Positions 6,538 to 16,035 of a stretch of DNA of 36,707 nucleotides are shown piece after piece. A program made the translations under genes and the position numbers. This DNA is from Syntrophaceae bacterium (lineage in GTDB: Bacteria; Desulfobacterota; Syntrophia; Syntrophales; Smithellaceae), in NCBI GenBank assembly GCA_003139775.1, contig PLGI01000086.1:1-36707 (forward strand), written 5' to 3'. The stretch's first letter is position 1; each line of letters begins with the position of its first letter. The notes under the pieces are model-generated. The model was not told where the DNA came from. It was given only the letters and a program-made list of their open reading frames with translations, and ran no database searches.

Positions 6538-8869
6538 TAATTTCTTTTTTGCCGTTTGTTTCTTTATGCGCCGATTCCGGATAATCAACACGATGGTGAA
6601 AAATTCCGGTAAGAATTTTAGTAAATGTCTCCGCTATGGTATTAAGATTTTTTAAAGTTAACTCACATTCATCAAGTTGCCCATCCATATAGATGCGTTC
6701 AATTCTTTCTCTGACTAAGGAATGAATTCTGGCCGGGGTTGGATTAGACAGGGTGCGCGAAGACGCTTCAATAATGTCCCCCAGCATTACCAGGCCCGCT
6801 TCTTTCGTCTGCGGTTTTGGTCCCGGATACCGGAAATCACTTTCCGATAAAGAACGGATCGATTCATCTTTATCTTTTTTGGCTTTGTCATAAAAGTAAC
6901 TGACAATATTATTGCCGTGATGTTGGCGGATGATGTTAATAATCTGCCGGCCTAGTTTGACTTGAGATGCCAGTTCGCAGCCATCCTTTACATGAGAAAT
7001 TATGATCAAACTGCTCATTTTAGGAGATAACTTGTCATGTCTGTTATCAGCGTTGGGCTGGTTTTCGATAAAGTACTGAGGTTTTGTCAGTTTGCCTATA
7101 TCATGATAGTAGGCGCTTACTTTTGCCAGTAGAGAATTGGCTCCGATAGCTTCTGCTGCCGCCTCCACCAAAGAGGAAACGATGATGCTGTGATGATAAG
7201 TGCCCGGCGCTTCGATGATCATTCTTTGGAAAAGAGGTTGATTGAGGTTGGCCAGCTCCAGCAGCTTAATATCAGTTATAAAACCGAAAGTGCTTTCAAA
7301 AATGGGTGCGATTCCGGCAACAAGAATTCCAGTAAAAACTCCTCCGGCAAATCCCATCATTAACCTTAAAAACAAATCATTGAAAATATTTCCTGTGATA
7401 AGGTTTAAGCAAATAATCGCGGCCATATTTATAATTCCCAAAAAGATACCGATTCTTAAAAAAACAGAACGCTGACGGATGCGTACAATTTGATAAGACG
7501 CGGCAATTGACCCTAAAAAGGAGAAAAGAGGGAGAATAATATTTTCATCAAAGATGAAACCAATCAGGAAAGATGTGAGCACGCTTATAATTAAGGCAAC
7601 GTTTCTATTAATCAAAATGGCGATAATCATTGCTCCCAGCGCAAAGGGTATAGCAAAATAGCAGGCATCGGTTGATATAGAGGGGAATGCTCTGTTGACC
7701 GCGAGGGAAATGAAGATTCCTGCTTTAATAAATAATATTTGTAATAAGGCAATAATGCCGAAAACAAACAAATCAACGTTTGAGCGAACAGAAACTTTAG
7801 CTTTAATCCAGTTTCTTGTGCGCCAAAGATACAAAGCAATAGAAAGAAAGAGGGCTGTGAAGAAAAATCCCAGAAAGACTGTAAATCTGGAAAATTTATT
7901 ACTTTCGGTAGATTTAAAATAAGCATTTAACTTGGCTAACTCCAAATAACCGATTTTTTCTCCTTCTCGAACGATCATTTCATTTTTTTGCACCTGGAAA
8001 AATGCCGGATTTGTATCTGCCATAAATGCCATCTTTTTCTTTTCCATTAACTCTTTATTAAAGGTCAAATTCGGTTCGATTAGTTTTTTAGCTACGGAAA
8101 AGGCCACTTCTCTTAGAGAATAGTCGTCACCCTTAAAAATCACATTAACTTTTTTTAAAAGCGCCGCATCAATTTTCTGAATATATAAAAATGAAGAAGT
8201 ATCTTTAATTTCTTCTTCCATTTGAGTTTCTAAATTTCTAATAGTAATACCTTTTCTCTTTTCTGATTTACTAAAAATATTATTGGTAATGAATTTGTTT
8301 GCATAGAAAGAAACGATTAACTGGGAAAGTTTTTGTTGCAGTTCATTAGAAAATTTGTATTCCTTTAAAATGTGAAATTCTTCCGAACTTAAAGAAACCC
8401 CTAAATTCACCTCCAGGCGCTGTTTCTCTTTTTGTGATTTACTTACATCAATATGGCTGCCATCCGGTGGTTTTTCCATAAGCGAACTTTTATAATCTTC
8501 AGCCGCGGATAAAAGAGCTTCAGCTAACTTTGTTTTGATGTTGACGGCAACTTTACTGTCATAGTCATAAACCGGTTTTATATTTTCCGCGTCATCGTTT
8601 ATTTTCTGTTGGGTTGCCTGTTGATCTTCAACCAGGAAAGAATGGTCGGCTTTAATATTTCTGGTGGCAATCATTCCTTGTTGAAATTTCGGCGCAAAGA
8701 TATTAATTTCAGGCGCCAGGATCATAGCTAAAATTAAGCAGAGAATGACAGCGATAGCCCATTTTTGAAAAACACTATTTTCCAAAAAACCAAGAAGAAA
8801 ATTATTTTTCTCCAGTAAATTCTTGAAAATATTTGCCGCTTTATTTTTCGTTGATTCGAGAAAATTCAT
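6506..8869 (-). CDS. pgpH: PgpH-type 7TM receptor with cytosolic HD phosphodiesterase domain
   Basis: The family hydrolyses cyclic di-AMP at the membrane. There is an N-terminal TM (about 33-52), a large extracytoplasmic 7TMR-HDED-like region (about 53-320), a cluster of seven TM helices (about 325-540) and an HD domain (about 560-710). The HD domain shows TYHHSIIVSSL, the paired AYYHDIGKL and a later RQHHGNN. The C-terminal tail is highly charged. Length of 787 is in the expected range. The start ATG 8869 has no strong Shine-Dalgarno; GGAG lies about 16 bases upstream. No c-di-AMP cyclase gene is in the window, so the substrate is inferred from the family. Confidence 0.92.
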   Translation of the reverse strand: MNFLESTKNKAANIFKNLLEKNNFLLGFLENSVFQKWAIAVILCLILAMILAPEINIFAPKFQQGMIATRNIKADHSFLVEDQQATQQKINDDAENIKPVYDYDSKVAVNIKTKLAEALLSAAEDYKSSLMEKPPDGSHIDVSKSQKEKQRLEVNLGVSLSSEEFHILKEYKFSNELQQKLSQLIVSFYANKFITNNIFSKSEKRKGITIRNLETQMEEEIKDTSSFLYIQKIDAALLKKVNVIFKGDDYSLREVAFSVAKKLIEPNLTFNKELMEKKKMAFMADTNPAFFQVQKNEMIVREGEKIGYLELAKLNAYFKSTESNKFSRFTVFLGFFFTALFLSIALYLWRTRNWIKAKVSVRSNVDLFVFGIIALLQILFIKAGIFISLAVNRAFPSISTDACYFAIPFALGAMIIAILINRNVALIISVLTSFLIGFIFDENIILPLFSFLGSIAASYQIVRIRQRSVFLRIGIFLGIINMAAIICLNLITGNIFNDLFLRLMMGFAGGVFTGILVAGIAPIFESTFGFITDIKLLELANLNQPLFQRMIIEAPGTYHHSIIVSSLVEAAAEAIGANSLLAKVSAYYHDIGKLTKPQYFIENQPNADNRHDKLSPKMSSLIIISHVKDGCELASQVKLGRQIINIIRQHHGNNIVSYFYDKAKKDKDESIRSLSESDFRYPGPKPQTKEAGLVMLGDIIEASSRTLSNPTPARIHSLVRERIERIYMDGQLDECELTLKNLNTIAETFTKILTGIFHHRVDYPESAHKETNGKKEINETTDRKQSK

Positions 8870-8896
8870 AAAATTTATTGTTGAAACTCCAATTTA

Positions 8897-8924
8897 ATGA
8901 GACCCGAGTTTCAGAAGCGAAGCG
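8897..8924 (+). repeat. Dispersed repeat family A, copy 3
   Basis: ATGAGACCCGAGTTTCAG followed by AAGCGAAGCG lies in the 128-base phoH-pgpH gap. It differs at only a few bases from the copy at 1665. A second weak palindrome, TCCCATGTGCGAAGCTAAGTGGGA (about 8949-8972), adjoins it. The unit interrupts what is normally a tight operon. Confidence 0.75.
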
Positions 8925-8997
8925 CGCTAAAACTTGCTGGTCAAATTATCCCATGTGCGAAGCTAAGTGGGACTATTTCTAAATCTTGCTTTAGTTT

Positions 8998-10002
8998 TCA
9001 TACCCGTGATTTACTGGAATTAGTTATTTTTTCTCTATCTAAACGCGCATAAGCCTTGATGACATCCTGAACTAATGGGTGCCGGACAACGTCAATTTCC
9101 GAAAAATGAACAAAGCGAATACGCTCTATTTTTTTTAAAATGTGTTCCGCTTCGATTAATCCAGAAACTTTTTCCTGAGGCAAATCAACCTGGGTAATAT
9201 CTCCGGTAATTATTGCCCTAGAACCGAATCCGAGCCGCGTTAAAAACATTTTCATTTGTTCGGATGTAGTATTTTGCGCCTCATCCAAAATAACAAAAGA
9301 ATCATTAAGCGTTCTACCCCGCATAAAAGCTAGAGGAGCAACTTCAATCAAACCTTTATTGATGAGGGCTGTTGCTCTTTCCATATCGATCATATCATAA
9401 AGCGCGTCATACAAGGGGCGCAGATAAGGATTAACTTTTTCGGCCAGATCCCCCGGTAAAAAGCCTAATCTTTCACCGGCCTCCACTGCGGGACGTGCCA
9501 GAATGATGCGCTGGACTTTCTTTTCCAGCAAATGCGATACGGCCATGGCCATGGCCAGATATGTTTTTCCCGTTCCGGCAGGACCGATGGCAAAAACCAT
9601 GTCAAAATTTCTCATGTATTCAATATAAAGTCTTTGGGCGATACTTTTGGGAGTAATTATACGTTTTTTGGAAGAAATAAAAACAGTGTCGAGAAAAATG
9701 CGCGCTAATTCGAAAGTTACATCTTCGGAAAGAATACGATGAGCGTAGTCGATATCGGAAGAGTGAATATGCCACCCTTTTTCCATTATCGAATAAAGCT
9801 GCTGCAGCATAGCGCTGATCTTGCGAACGTTGGCATTTTGGCCGGAGACAGTAATATTATTTCCCCAGGCTTTTACCTTAACCGGTTCCAGATTTTCGAT
9901 AAGTTTTAGATGCTTATCATGTTCGCCGCAGAGATTTTTTAGTAAATTATGATCCGCAAAGGAAATTTTCTCTATGGATACACTATTGGGTGCCTGTTTC
10001 AA
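8998..10002 (-). CDS. PhoH-family ATPase
   Basis: Cytosolic P-loop ATPase, often called PhoH-like or YbeZ, which works with YbeY in RNA metabolism. A KH-like region occupies residues 1-75. The Walker A motif GPAGTGKTYLA is at about 139-149, and Walker B with sensor residues is FVILDEAQNTTSEQMK followed by IITGDITQVDLP. Length of 334 is normal. The start appears to be TTG at 10002, with GAGG about 11 bases upstream; no better start keeps the KH-like region. It is the first gene of the phoH-pgpH-ybeY set, with a repeat-containing gap before pgpH. Confidence 0.93.
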   Translation of the reverse strand: MKQAPNSVSIEKISFADHNLLKNLCGEHDKHLKLIENLEPVKVKAWGNNITVSGQNANVRKISAMLQQLYSIMEKGWHIHSSDIDYAHRILSEDVTFELARIFLDTVFISSKKRIITPKSIAQRLYIEYMRNFDMVFAIGPAGTGKTYLAMAMAVSHLLEKKVQRIILARPAVEAGERLGFLPGDLAEKVNPYLRPLYDALYDMIDMERATALINKGLIEVAPLAFMRGRTLNDSFVILDEAQNTTSEQMKMFLTRLGFGSRAIITGDITQVDLPQEKVSGLIEAEHILKKIERIRFVHFSEIDVVRHPLVQDVIKAYARLDREKITNSSKSRV

Positions 10003-10110
10003 TGAGTTTTCAGCCTCTAAAAAGAGATATCACTCAAATCCTAAAACCATGGTTAGTTACGATTTCAAGGGCAGGTTTCTATCACTTTGATTTGTCCAAT
10101 GCAACACAAT

Positions 10111-10215
10111 TTATACCAATTAGCTATCAGATATTAAAGGTTTGATTTACCGGGTATAATACCAAGTAAGCTTTCAAAAATTCATATTTTAATTTTTGAA
10201 AGCAACTTGTTATTA
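10111..10215 (-). repeat. Dispersed 104-bp repeat family B, copy 2 (inverted)
   Basis: On the - strand it reads TAATAACAAGTTGCTTTC..., beginning with the TAA stop of the M20 hydrolase gene (10213-10215). It matches 3641-3744 at about 90% of positions, including the hairpin and the downstream CCCGGTAAATCAA block. It lies between the M20 gene stop and the phoH start, both read leftward. Confidence 0.85.
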
Positions 10216-11454
10216 ATACTGCAAAAACAGGTGTGCGAATACCTTGGCATTGCCCAGCATATTGTCAATTGGACAGTTTTCGTCCGGCTGATGGGCTGTT
10301 TGGTTGGTTTTAGACCAGACAGCTACTGGACAATCCTTTTTGCGGACATAGGAAGCAACCGTTCCGGCGCCCACGCCGCCGGCAAATGCCTTTATATTAT
10401 ATACCGTTTGAATGGCTTCTGTAAGCGCTTTGACGACTGGAGCGTCCGGTGAAGTCGGTTTTACTGATTGCACATGTTGTGCGGTCGATATTTCTATCTG
10501 AACCTTGAATTTCTTTTCAATTTTATGAACAATATTTTTTATCGCCGACATAACATTCTTTAAATCATAATCCGGCAGAATACGGCAATCCATACAAAAA
10601 ACATCTTCGCCGGGAATGGTGTTGATATTGCCTACATTCGCTTCTTTCTTCGTTGGTTCAAAAGTGCTTTCCGGCGGATCAAAAAGGGGATCAATCTTGG
10701 GAAATAATTTTTTAAGTTTGGCTAATTTTGTTACCAGATGCGATGCCGCAAAGAAGGCATTATTGCCTAATTGCGGATTACTGCCGTGACATTGCTTTCC
10801 TTTTGTTTTAAAGCATAGCCAGAGAATACTCTTTTCGGCGACCTCAATTAATGATCCTTCAGGATTTCCCGAATCAGGAACGACAATCAAATCATCATGC
10901 TTAAAAAGATTATCCTTAGAATCTATCATGTAATAGAGTCCCATACTGCTGGATGTTTCTTCGTCGGAAACGAAAGCAAGATTAATCGAATTAGCCGTTG
11001 TTATTCCCTCATCAATGAGAGCCTTGGCGGCAAAGATAGAAGCCACCATGTCCTGTTGATTGTCTTCCACACCGCGGCCGAAAATATGGCCGTCTTTTAC
11101 ATAAGCGCTGTAAGGATCATGGCTCCAGAGGCGCAATTCACCCGGTGGAACAATATCCAGATGAGTAATAATCCAGGTAAACTTATTTTTATTCTTGCCT
11201 TCTATTGTCGTAATAAAATTTGGCCGGATGCCGGAAGAGACTCTATTATCCGGCGCATCATAATTCCGGAAATATTTAAAACCCATTTGGATAAGGCGGT
11301 CTTTCAATAAATCAGCTTTTAGCAATTCACCATCACCGCCGTTTTCCGGGCCTACCGCAGAAACGGCGCTTAGAGCAATTTGCAATTCAATCATTGCTTC
11401 GCGGTAAGAATCAATTCGTTGAGTAATCCGTTTGAATATATCTGCATCAATCAT
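10213..11454 (-). CDS. M20-family metallohydrolase (ArgE/DapE/acylase type)
   Basis: Di-zinc amidohydrolase or peptidase; the exact substrate is unclear. Metal and catalytic residues are visible in ITHLDIVPPGE (His and Asp), GRGVEDNQQ (bridging Asp), SDEETSSSMG (catalytic and metal Glu pair) and VVPDSG. A late His in TAHQPDEN is also present. A dimerisation insert lies at about 200-310. The start ATG 11454 is preferred over the adjacent in-frame TTG, with AGGTG about 9 bases upstream; product length is 413. It follows the M16 gene by 23 bases and ends the operon. Together with the two M16 proteins this suggests peptide processing. It could also be a succinyl-diaminopimelate desuccinylase paralogue. 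Confidence 0.88.
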   Translation of the reverse strand: MIDADIFKRITQRIDSYREAMIELQIALSAVSAVGPENGGDGELLKADLLKDRLIQMGFKYFRNYDAPDNRVSSGIRPNFITTIEGKNKNKFTWIITHLDIVPPGELRLWSHDPYSAYVKDGHIFGRGVEDNQQDMVASIFAAKALIDEGITTANSINLAFVSDEETSSSMGLYYMIDSKDNLFKHDDLIVVPDSGNPEGSLIEVAEKSILWLCFKTKGKQCHGSNPQLGNNAFFAASHLVTKLAKLKKLFPKIDPLFDPPESTFEPTKKEANVGNINTIPGEDVFCMDCRILPDYDLKNVMSAIKNIVHKIEKKFKVQIEISTAQHVQSVKPTSPDAPVVKALTEAIQTVYNIKAFAGGVGAGTVASYVRKKDCPVAVWSKTNQTAHQPDENCPIDNMLGNAKVFAHLFLQY

Positions 11455-11477
11455 CAAAATTCACCTTTAATGATAAA

Positions 11478-12908
11478 CTAGTCTTCAGGAGTTATCAAAA
11501 TATGCTGGCCTGTTGTCCAAGATTTGTCAAACTTTTTGCCATCACCTAAAATTAAGACAACGTTCTTTGTTTTATCCAGATATTTTACGGCAATCTTGTT
11601 CAAATCTTTAAGGGTGACGTCTTCTATTTTATTCCGGTAATTAAGGAGAAAATCCGCGGGCAACTTTTCATATTCGATATTCATCTGTTGCCAGGCAATT
11701 TGTTCGGGAGTAACAAAAGAAAAGATAAAACCATTTTTAATCGATTTTTTGGCCCAATCGATTTCTTTGTCTGTGATCGTATTGGACTGAATATTTTCTA
11801 AAACAGAATTGAGCAGGGAAAGAGTTTTTAGAGTTGAGGATGTTTTCGTAAAGGCATAAGTGCCAAAAACTCCGTAGGCAGGTTTAGGGCGGTAAAAGCT
11901 TCCGGCGCTGTAAGCCAGGCCTGCATTATTGCGCACGACACTAAAAATTCGAGAGGGAAAACCGCCGCTGCCGATAATAAAGTCAAGAACGGTAAATGCA
12001 TAAAAATCAGGATCATTTTTACTTGCGGCAAACTGGCCGCTGATAATAGTAGATTGAGAAATTTCTTTATCGATGTAATAAACCCCGGCATTTGATTTTT
12101 GAGGAGGCGAAGGAACCATGGACGGAATAGCGTTTGCCTTCCAATCACCAAAATACCGGCGGAATTTATTTATAGCTTCCTCTTTGGTAATATCTCCGCT
12201 TACGGCAAACATAATATTATCGGGCTGGAAAAACCGGCCGTGAAATTTGATTAAATCATCGCGTTCAATATTGGCGAGTGATTTATGCGAGGGAAAGCGT
12301 CCGCGCGGGTCTCCGCGATAGATAAGGCGATTGAATTCACGGAAAGCGAGGCTTTGCGGTTCGTCTTTCAGTCTTCTTAATTCTTCGTTCTTTAATTGCC
12401 TGGCCAACTCAAATTTATTTTGTTCAAAAGCAGGTTGGATAAGTATTTGCGCCAGCAGATCGAGGCCCTGGTCAAGGTCTTTGTTTAAAACAGAAAAATT
12501 AACCTGCGCCGATTCCATCGACATGGCAATTGCCGCGGAAGCGGCCATGAAATCAAATCGAGAGTCAATTTCCGCGCTGTTTAATTTTGCTGTCCCACCG
12601 GTTCTCATGACATAGGCGGTCAATTCAGCAACACCTTCCTTGTTGTCCGGGTCATACATTGTTCCGGTTTTAATCAGAGCCTTGATATTAACTAAAGGCA
12701 ATTCGTGGTCTTCCAGAATGTAAAGGATGATTCCGTTTTCCAGAACCACACGTTGAGTCTGCGGCAGATTAAATTGCAGCGGCGGATAATTAATTTTATC
12801 CGGGGAGGGCAATTGAGAACTAGACGCTTCTGCTGCGGGGAGAGCGCCTCCGGTAATTATGAAGACGGTCAGCAGTAAGAAAGTAAAAAATTTAATTGAT
12901 GTATTCAT
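11478..12908 (-). CDS. M16-family peptidase homologue, apparently non-catalytic subunit, secreted
   Basis: The fold matches the M16 (pitrilysin/processing peptidase) family: VLENGIILYILEDHELPLVNIKALIKTG, DNKEGVAELTAYVM, the GDITKEEA strand and NAGLAYSAGSFYRP. The usual HxxEH zinc motif is replaced around AELTAYVMRTGG, so this copy should not bind zinc itself and likely pairs with the HxxEH protein encoded just upstream. A signal peptide spans about residues 7-28. The start is set at ATG 12908, with GGCAGGT upstream; an in-frame ATG at 12923 adds five residues. Length is 476. Paired active/inactive M16 genes are common in proteobacteria. Periplasmic location is inferred. Confidence 0.88.
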   Translation of the reverse strand: MNTSIKFFTFLLLTVFIITGGALPAAEASSSQLPSPDKINYPPLQFNLPQTQRVVLENGIILYILEDHELPLVNIKALIKTGTMYDPDNKEGVAELTAYVMRTGGTAKLNSAEIDSRFDFMAASAAIAMSMESAQVNFSVLNKDLDQGLDLLAQILIQPAFEQNKFELARQLKNEELRRLKDEPQSLAFREFNRLIYRGDPRGRFPSHKSLANIERDDLIKFHGRFFQPDNIMFAVSGDITKEEAINKFRRYFGDWKANAIPSMVPSPPQKSNAGVYYIDKEISQSTIISGQFAASKNDPDFYAFTVLDFIIGSGGFPSRIFSVVRNNAGLAYSAGSFYRPKPAYGVFGTYAFTKTSSTLKTLSLLNSVLENIQSNTITDKEIDWAKKSIKNGFIFSFVTPEQIAWQQMNIEYEKLPADFLLNYRNKIEDVTLKDLNKIAVKYLDKTKNVVLILGDGKKFDKSWTTGQHILITPED

Positions 12909-12949
12909 TATTTTACCTGCCATATAAGTTTGTGTTTTAATTTCTCATA

Positions 12950-14443
12950 TTATTTGTGATTAAGAACAGCTATCGTGCGGTTTTCTTTATTCAGGTAAAG
13001 TTCTGCCGCCTTTTGAATATCTCCAGCTGAAACCTTATCAGTGATGTTTAGATAATTGGATATATATCTGTAATCGCCCAGCAGTACTTCGTAGTAAGAT
13101 AACGTTGCGGCAAGTTCACCGTTGGAATCAAGATTTTTTATATAATCCATTCTTAACTGATTTTTAGCTTTGGCCAATTCCATATCTGTTACCGGTTGAG
13201 TTTTAATTTTTTCTATTTCGCGAAGAATAACATCTTCGAGTTCCGCGCTTGTATGAGGATAACGGGGCTTGGCAAATATCGTAAAAAGGTTCGGGTATCT
13301 TGTTGCCGGCACACCGTTGGAAGCGCTCACGCTTTCCGCGATCCCCATTTCCGTTACCAGTAAATTATATAATCTGCTCGTTCTGCCTTTAGTCAGGATT
13401 GTTTCCAGAACATCGAAGACATAGTCATCGTAGGCGGGAGCTGTGGGTTTGTGATAGCCGATAATCATCATCGGATTGGCATCGAACAGCACTTCCACTT
13501 TTCTTTCTTCGGTTTGCGGAGGCTCCGCCGGGACCACATTTTTCTTTTTATTGTTCACGGGAATCCGGCCGAAATATTTTTCGATCAACTTTAATGTTTC
13601 CGGAGGGTTGATATCGCCGACGACAGCAATCACAATGCTTTCCGGTGCTCTATATTCGGCAAAGATTTTCTTTACCGCGTCCGGACTTAAATTCATTATA
13701 TCCTGAGTCCAGCCCAGTATCGGCCTTCCATAGGGATGTACTTTATAAGCAGCGCTTAAAAATTGTTCGTATAATTTACCATCGGGGTCGGCCTCCACAC
13801 GCTGTCTTCTTTCTTCCATCACCACATCGCGTTCCGTGTAAAACTCGCGAAAGACAGGATTGATGAGGCGATCCGATTCAATTCTTGCCCATAGTTCAAT
13901 TTTGTTAGCAGGCAGGCTGACCTGATAAGTAGTTATATCCTGGCCGGTGGAGGCGTTCATATCCAATCCGCCGTTTTCCGTGTAGAGGCGATCAATTTCG
14001 TTGGGGATGGAATATTTTTTCCCCTGGTCCTGTAGTTTTTTTAGCTTTTCGGATAGCTCTTGAATAATTTTTGGATCGGCCTTTTGGCCTTTTCGTTTTT
14101 CATTATCCAAGGCGTTGCCTGTTTTTTCGATATCATCCAGAATCTTTTTTTCCAGAGAGTAATTTCTGGTGCCGATGGTTGTGGTGCCCTTAAACATCAT
14201 GTGTTCACAAAAATGGGCGGCGCCGTATTCGCCAGCCGTTTCATCCGCAGCGCCGATACGATGCCGGATATAGAGGGAAACAGTCGGACTTAAATGTCTC
14301 TCGAGCATCAGCACTGTTAAGCCGTTTTTCAGCTTGGCTTTAACAACCTTCTTTTCCAGATCAAAACCGTAAGAATGGCCGGAAATTAAAAAAACGGCCG
14401 CCAACGCAAAAACAAGTCGGGCAATATTAATTCGTTTCATCAT
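12950..14443 (-). CDS. M16-family zinc metallopeptidase, secreted
   Basis: Zinc endopeptidase subunit of the M16 family, probably periplasmic. The inverted zinc motif HFCEH is in AAHFCEHMMFKGT, with the third ligand Glu expected in the ERDVVMEERRQR helix. Downstream, GDINPPETLKLIEKYFG and a typical C-terminal half (RLYNLLVTEMGIA) complete two M16 domains. A signal peptide (RINIARLVFALAAVFLISGHSYG) follows the start. The start is placed at ATG 14443 (MMKRIN), giving 497 residues. An upstream in-frame start at 14506 would prepend 21 residues and lie far inside the previous gene. It overlaps the small membrane protein gene by 17 bases, indicating coupling. Confidence 0.92.
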   Translation of the reverse strand: MMKRINIARLVFALAAVFLISGHSYGFDLEKKVVKAKLKNGLTVLMLERHLSPTVSLYIRHRIGAADETAGEYGAAHFCEHMMFKGTTTIGTRNYSLEKKILDDIEKTGNALDNEKRKGQKADPKIIQELSEKLKKLQDQGKKYSIPNEIDRLYTENGGLDMNASTGQDITTYQVSLPANKIELWARIESDRLINPVFREFYTERDVVMEERRQRVEADPDGKLYEQFLSAAYKVHPYGRPILGWTQDIMNLSPDAVKKIFAEYRAPESIVIAVVGDINPPETLKLIEKYFGRIPVNNKKKNVVPAEPPQTEERKVEVLFDANPMMIIGYHKPTAPAYDDYVFDVLETILTKGRTSRLYNLLVTEMGIAESVSASNGVPATRYPNLFTIFAKPRYPHTSAELEDVILREIEKIKTQPVTDMELAKAKNQLRMDYIKNLDSNGELAATLSYYEVLLGDYRYISNYLNITDKVSAGDIQKAAELYLNKENRTIAVLNHK

Positions 14444-14666
14444 TATCAATTCCATTTTGTTGTTTTTTAGTAAAAAAGCGTGAAAAAAAATATATGATTC
14501 CAACAATACAAACTAAAATTAAAAGAGAAGCGGAAAAAAAATACATGACGAATTCCATGGGATTCTTTAAGTTATATGAACCTAATAAAGTATTGACGCC
14601 GATAATTAAAAAAAGCAAAGATAGAAGTAAGACGGCAACATTTTTAACCCAGATTAGAACATTCAT
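14427..14666 (-). CDS. Small two-helix inner-membrane protein, unknown function
   Basis: A 79-residue protein with two predicted membrane helices: about 7-27 (VKNVAVLLLSLLFLIIGVNT) and about 38-62 (FVMYFFSASLLILVCIVGI). A short polar charged tail ends in DNDETN. The layout recalls small LapA/DUF1049-like proteins, but I see no motif that proves this. It lies 22 bases after the radical SAM gene and overlaps the M16 peptidase start, so it belongs to that operon. The function is not recognisable from sequence. Confidence 0.7.
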   Translation of the reverse strand: MNVLIWVKNVAVLLLSLLFLIIGVNTLLGSYNLKNPMEFVMYFFSASLLILVCIVGIIYFFSRFFTKKQQNGIDNDETN

Positions 14667-14688
14667 GCAAGACGACCTGTTTTGTCCC

Positions 14689-16035
14689 CTAATTATTTTT
14701 AAGCTCCGTCTTTAATTCTTCATAAACGGCAAAACTAAACTCATTGTTCCGGCAAGGGAGCAATGAATTGTTATGATATACCGGTTCGCTTTGAATGTCA
14801 AAGGTGGATGCAATTACCGCTTCCGCCCACATCTTTGTGCCCGGGATAGGCGAATATTCGGCCAGTATCGGCTTGGCGCCGCATTCCCGGACAAATTCAA
14901 TGCTAGCGCTGACTTCCGCGGCGCTTTGACCGGGCAGGCCGCAGAGAAGATAAATTCCTATATCATCAGTTTTATAACCCGCATTTTTTAAATGACGCAC
15001 GCCTTCAAACAATTCTTCATTTATAACTTTTCCTCCTGTTTGCTTCTGCCTTTGGAAATCCGCTGTTTCAAAGCCGAAGCGAATTGTCTTGAATCCCGAA
15101 TCGTAGAGTAATTTACTTAACTCTTTGTCTATTTCCCGCAGATGCAGTCCGTTAGGGCAGTGGAACTGGCAGGACAGATTTCTTTTTCGGACTTCGTGCA
15201 GCAGAGGTATAATCATTTCCCGAGGATTAACAAGCAAGGCGTCATCGTAAAAACTAAAATTCTTCACACCGGATTTTTTTTGCCAGTGTTCGATTTCGTC
15301 AACAACTTTTATGGGATTTCGCCGCCGGAATCTGTCATTAAAAATATGCGAAGCGCAGTAACTACAGCTATACGGACAGCCGCGGGAAGTGGTAATCGGC
15401 AGTTGATCAATTTTGCGGATTAAGTCGAAAGCGGGGTAGGGCAGGGAATCAAGGTCTTCGCTATCGGGCATGAAGAAAGGTTCTTCACCAAATAAATCTT
15501 GCAACAACTGAAGAACTTGTTTTTCTCCCGCGCCGGAAATTACAAAATCAGCGCCGGAATATTTTATAGCATGATCGTAACAGAGAGTCGCGTATTTGCC
15601 GCCCAGCACAATGGGAACGGAGGGCAATGCTTCTTTGATGATTTTAATCGCTTCAAAAACTCCGGGATACCAGTAAGTCATCATCGAAGTGATTAAAACG
15701 ATGTCTGTATCCTGATGGTTTTTTAATTCCTCGCGAAATATTTCCGGTGTAATCCCATAGCGGCAATAATTTTTTGAGATCATTTTCAGGCTGTTGGGCT
15801 TGGGAATAACCTGCCGGAAAAATTTGCCCCGGCCGTAAGAATGACGCTGCGGCCGCTTGTGACCTTCTTTGAGCATTTCCGGGTGATAAGGATCAAGGCA
15901 ATCGATAAAGTTAATCTGGTGGCCGTTTTGACGCAGCAGACCGCCTAAATATAGTAGTCCCAGAGGTTTCAGCCAGAAATCATAGGCAGCGAAATCGTGA
16001 ATCCAGGGGTTTATCAAAAGAATCTTTTTACTCAT
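14689..16035 (-). CDS. B12-binding-domain radical SAM protein
   Basis: Cobalamin-binding plus radical SAM architecture; the substrate is unknown. The N-terminal B12-binding-like Rossmann region (about 1-180) includes KILLINPW, LGLLYLGGLLRQNGH and IVLGGKYAT. The radical SAM domain starts near 212, with the cluster motif RGCPYSCSYC (Cys220, Cys224, Cys227). Downstream are SFYDDALLVNP and FGFETADF. The Asp-x-His-x-x-Gly B12-ligand motif is not obvious, as in many family members. Length is 448. It heads the operon continuing into the small membrane protein and peptidases. Its ATG (16035) overlaps a fragment of repeat family B and lacks a clear Shine-Dalgarno, which is odd. Confidence 0.88.
   Translation of the reverse strand: MSKKILLINPWIHDFAAYDFWLKPLGLLYLGGLLRQNGHQINFIDCLDPYHPEMLKEGHKRPQRHSYGRGKFFRQVIPKPNSLKMISKNYCRYGITPEIFREELKNHQDTDIVLITSMMTYWYPGVFEAIKIIKEALPSVPIVLGGKYATLCYDHAIKYSGADFVISGAGEKQVLQLLQDLFGEEPFFMPDSEDLDSLPYPAFDLIRKIDQLPITTSRGCPYSCSYCASHIFNDRFRRRNPIKVVDEIEHWQKKSGVKNFSFYDDALLVNPREMIIPLLHEVRKRNLSCQFHCPNGLHLREIDKELSKLLYDSGFKTIRFGFETADFQRQKQTGGKVINEELFEGVRHLKNAGYKTDDIGIYLLCGLPGQSAAEVSASIEFVRECGAKPILAEYSPIPGTKMWAEAVIASTFDIQSEPVYHNNSLLPCRNNEFSFAVYEELKTELKNN

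Noticed and set aside
10897-11310. A 137-codon + strand open frame in the M20 gene
   Set aside because: It is antisense to conserved metal-binding motifs and has no sequence features.
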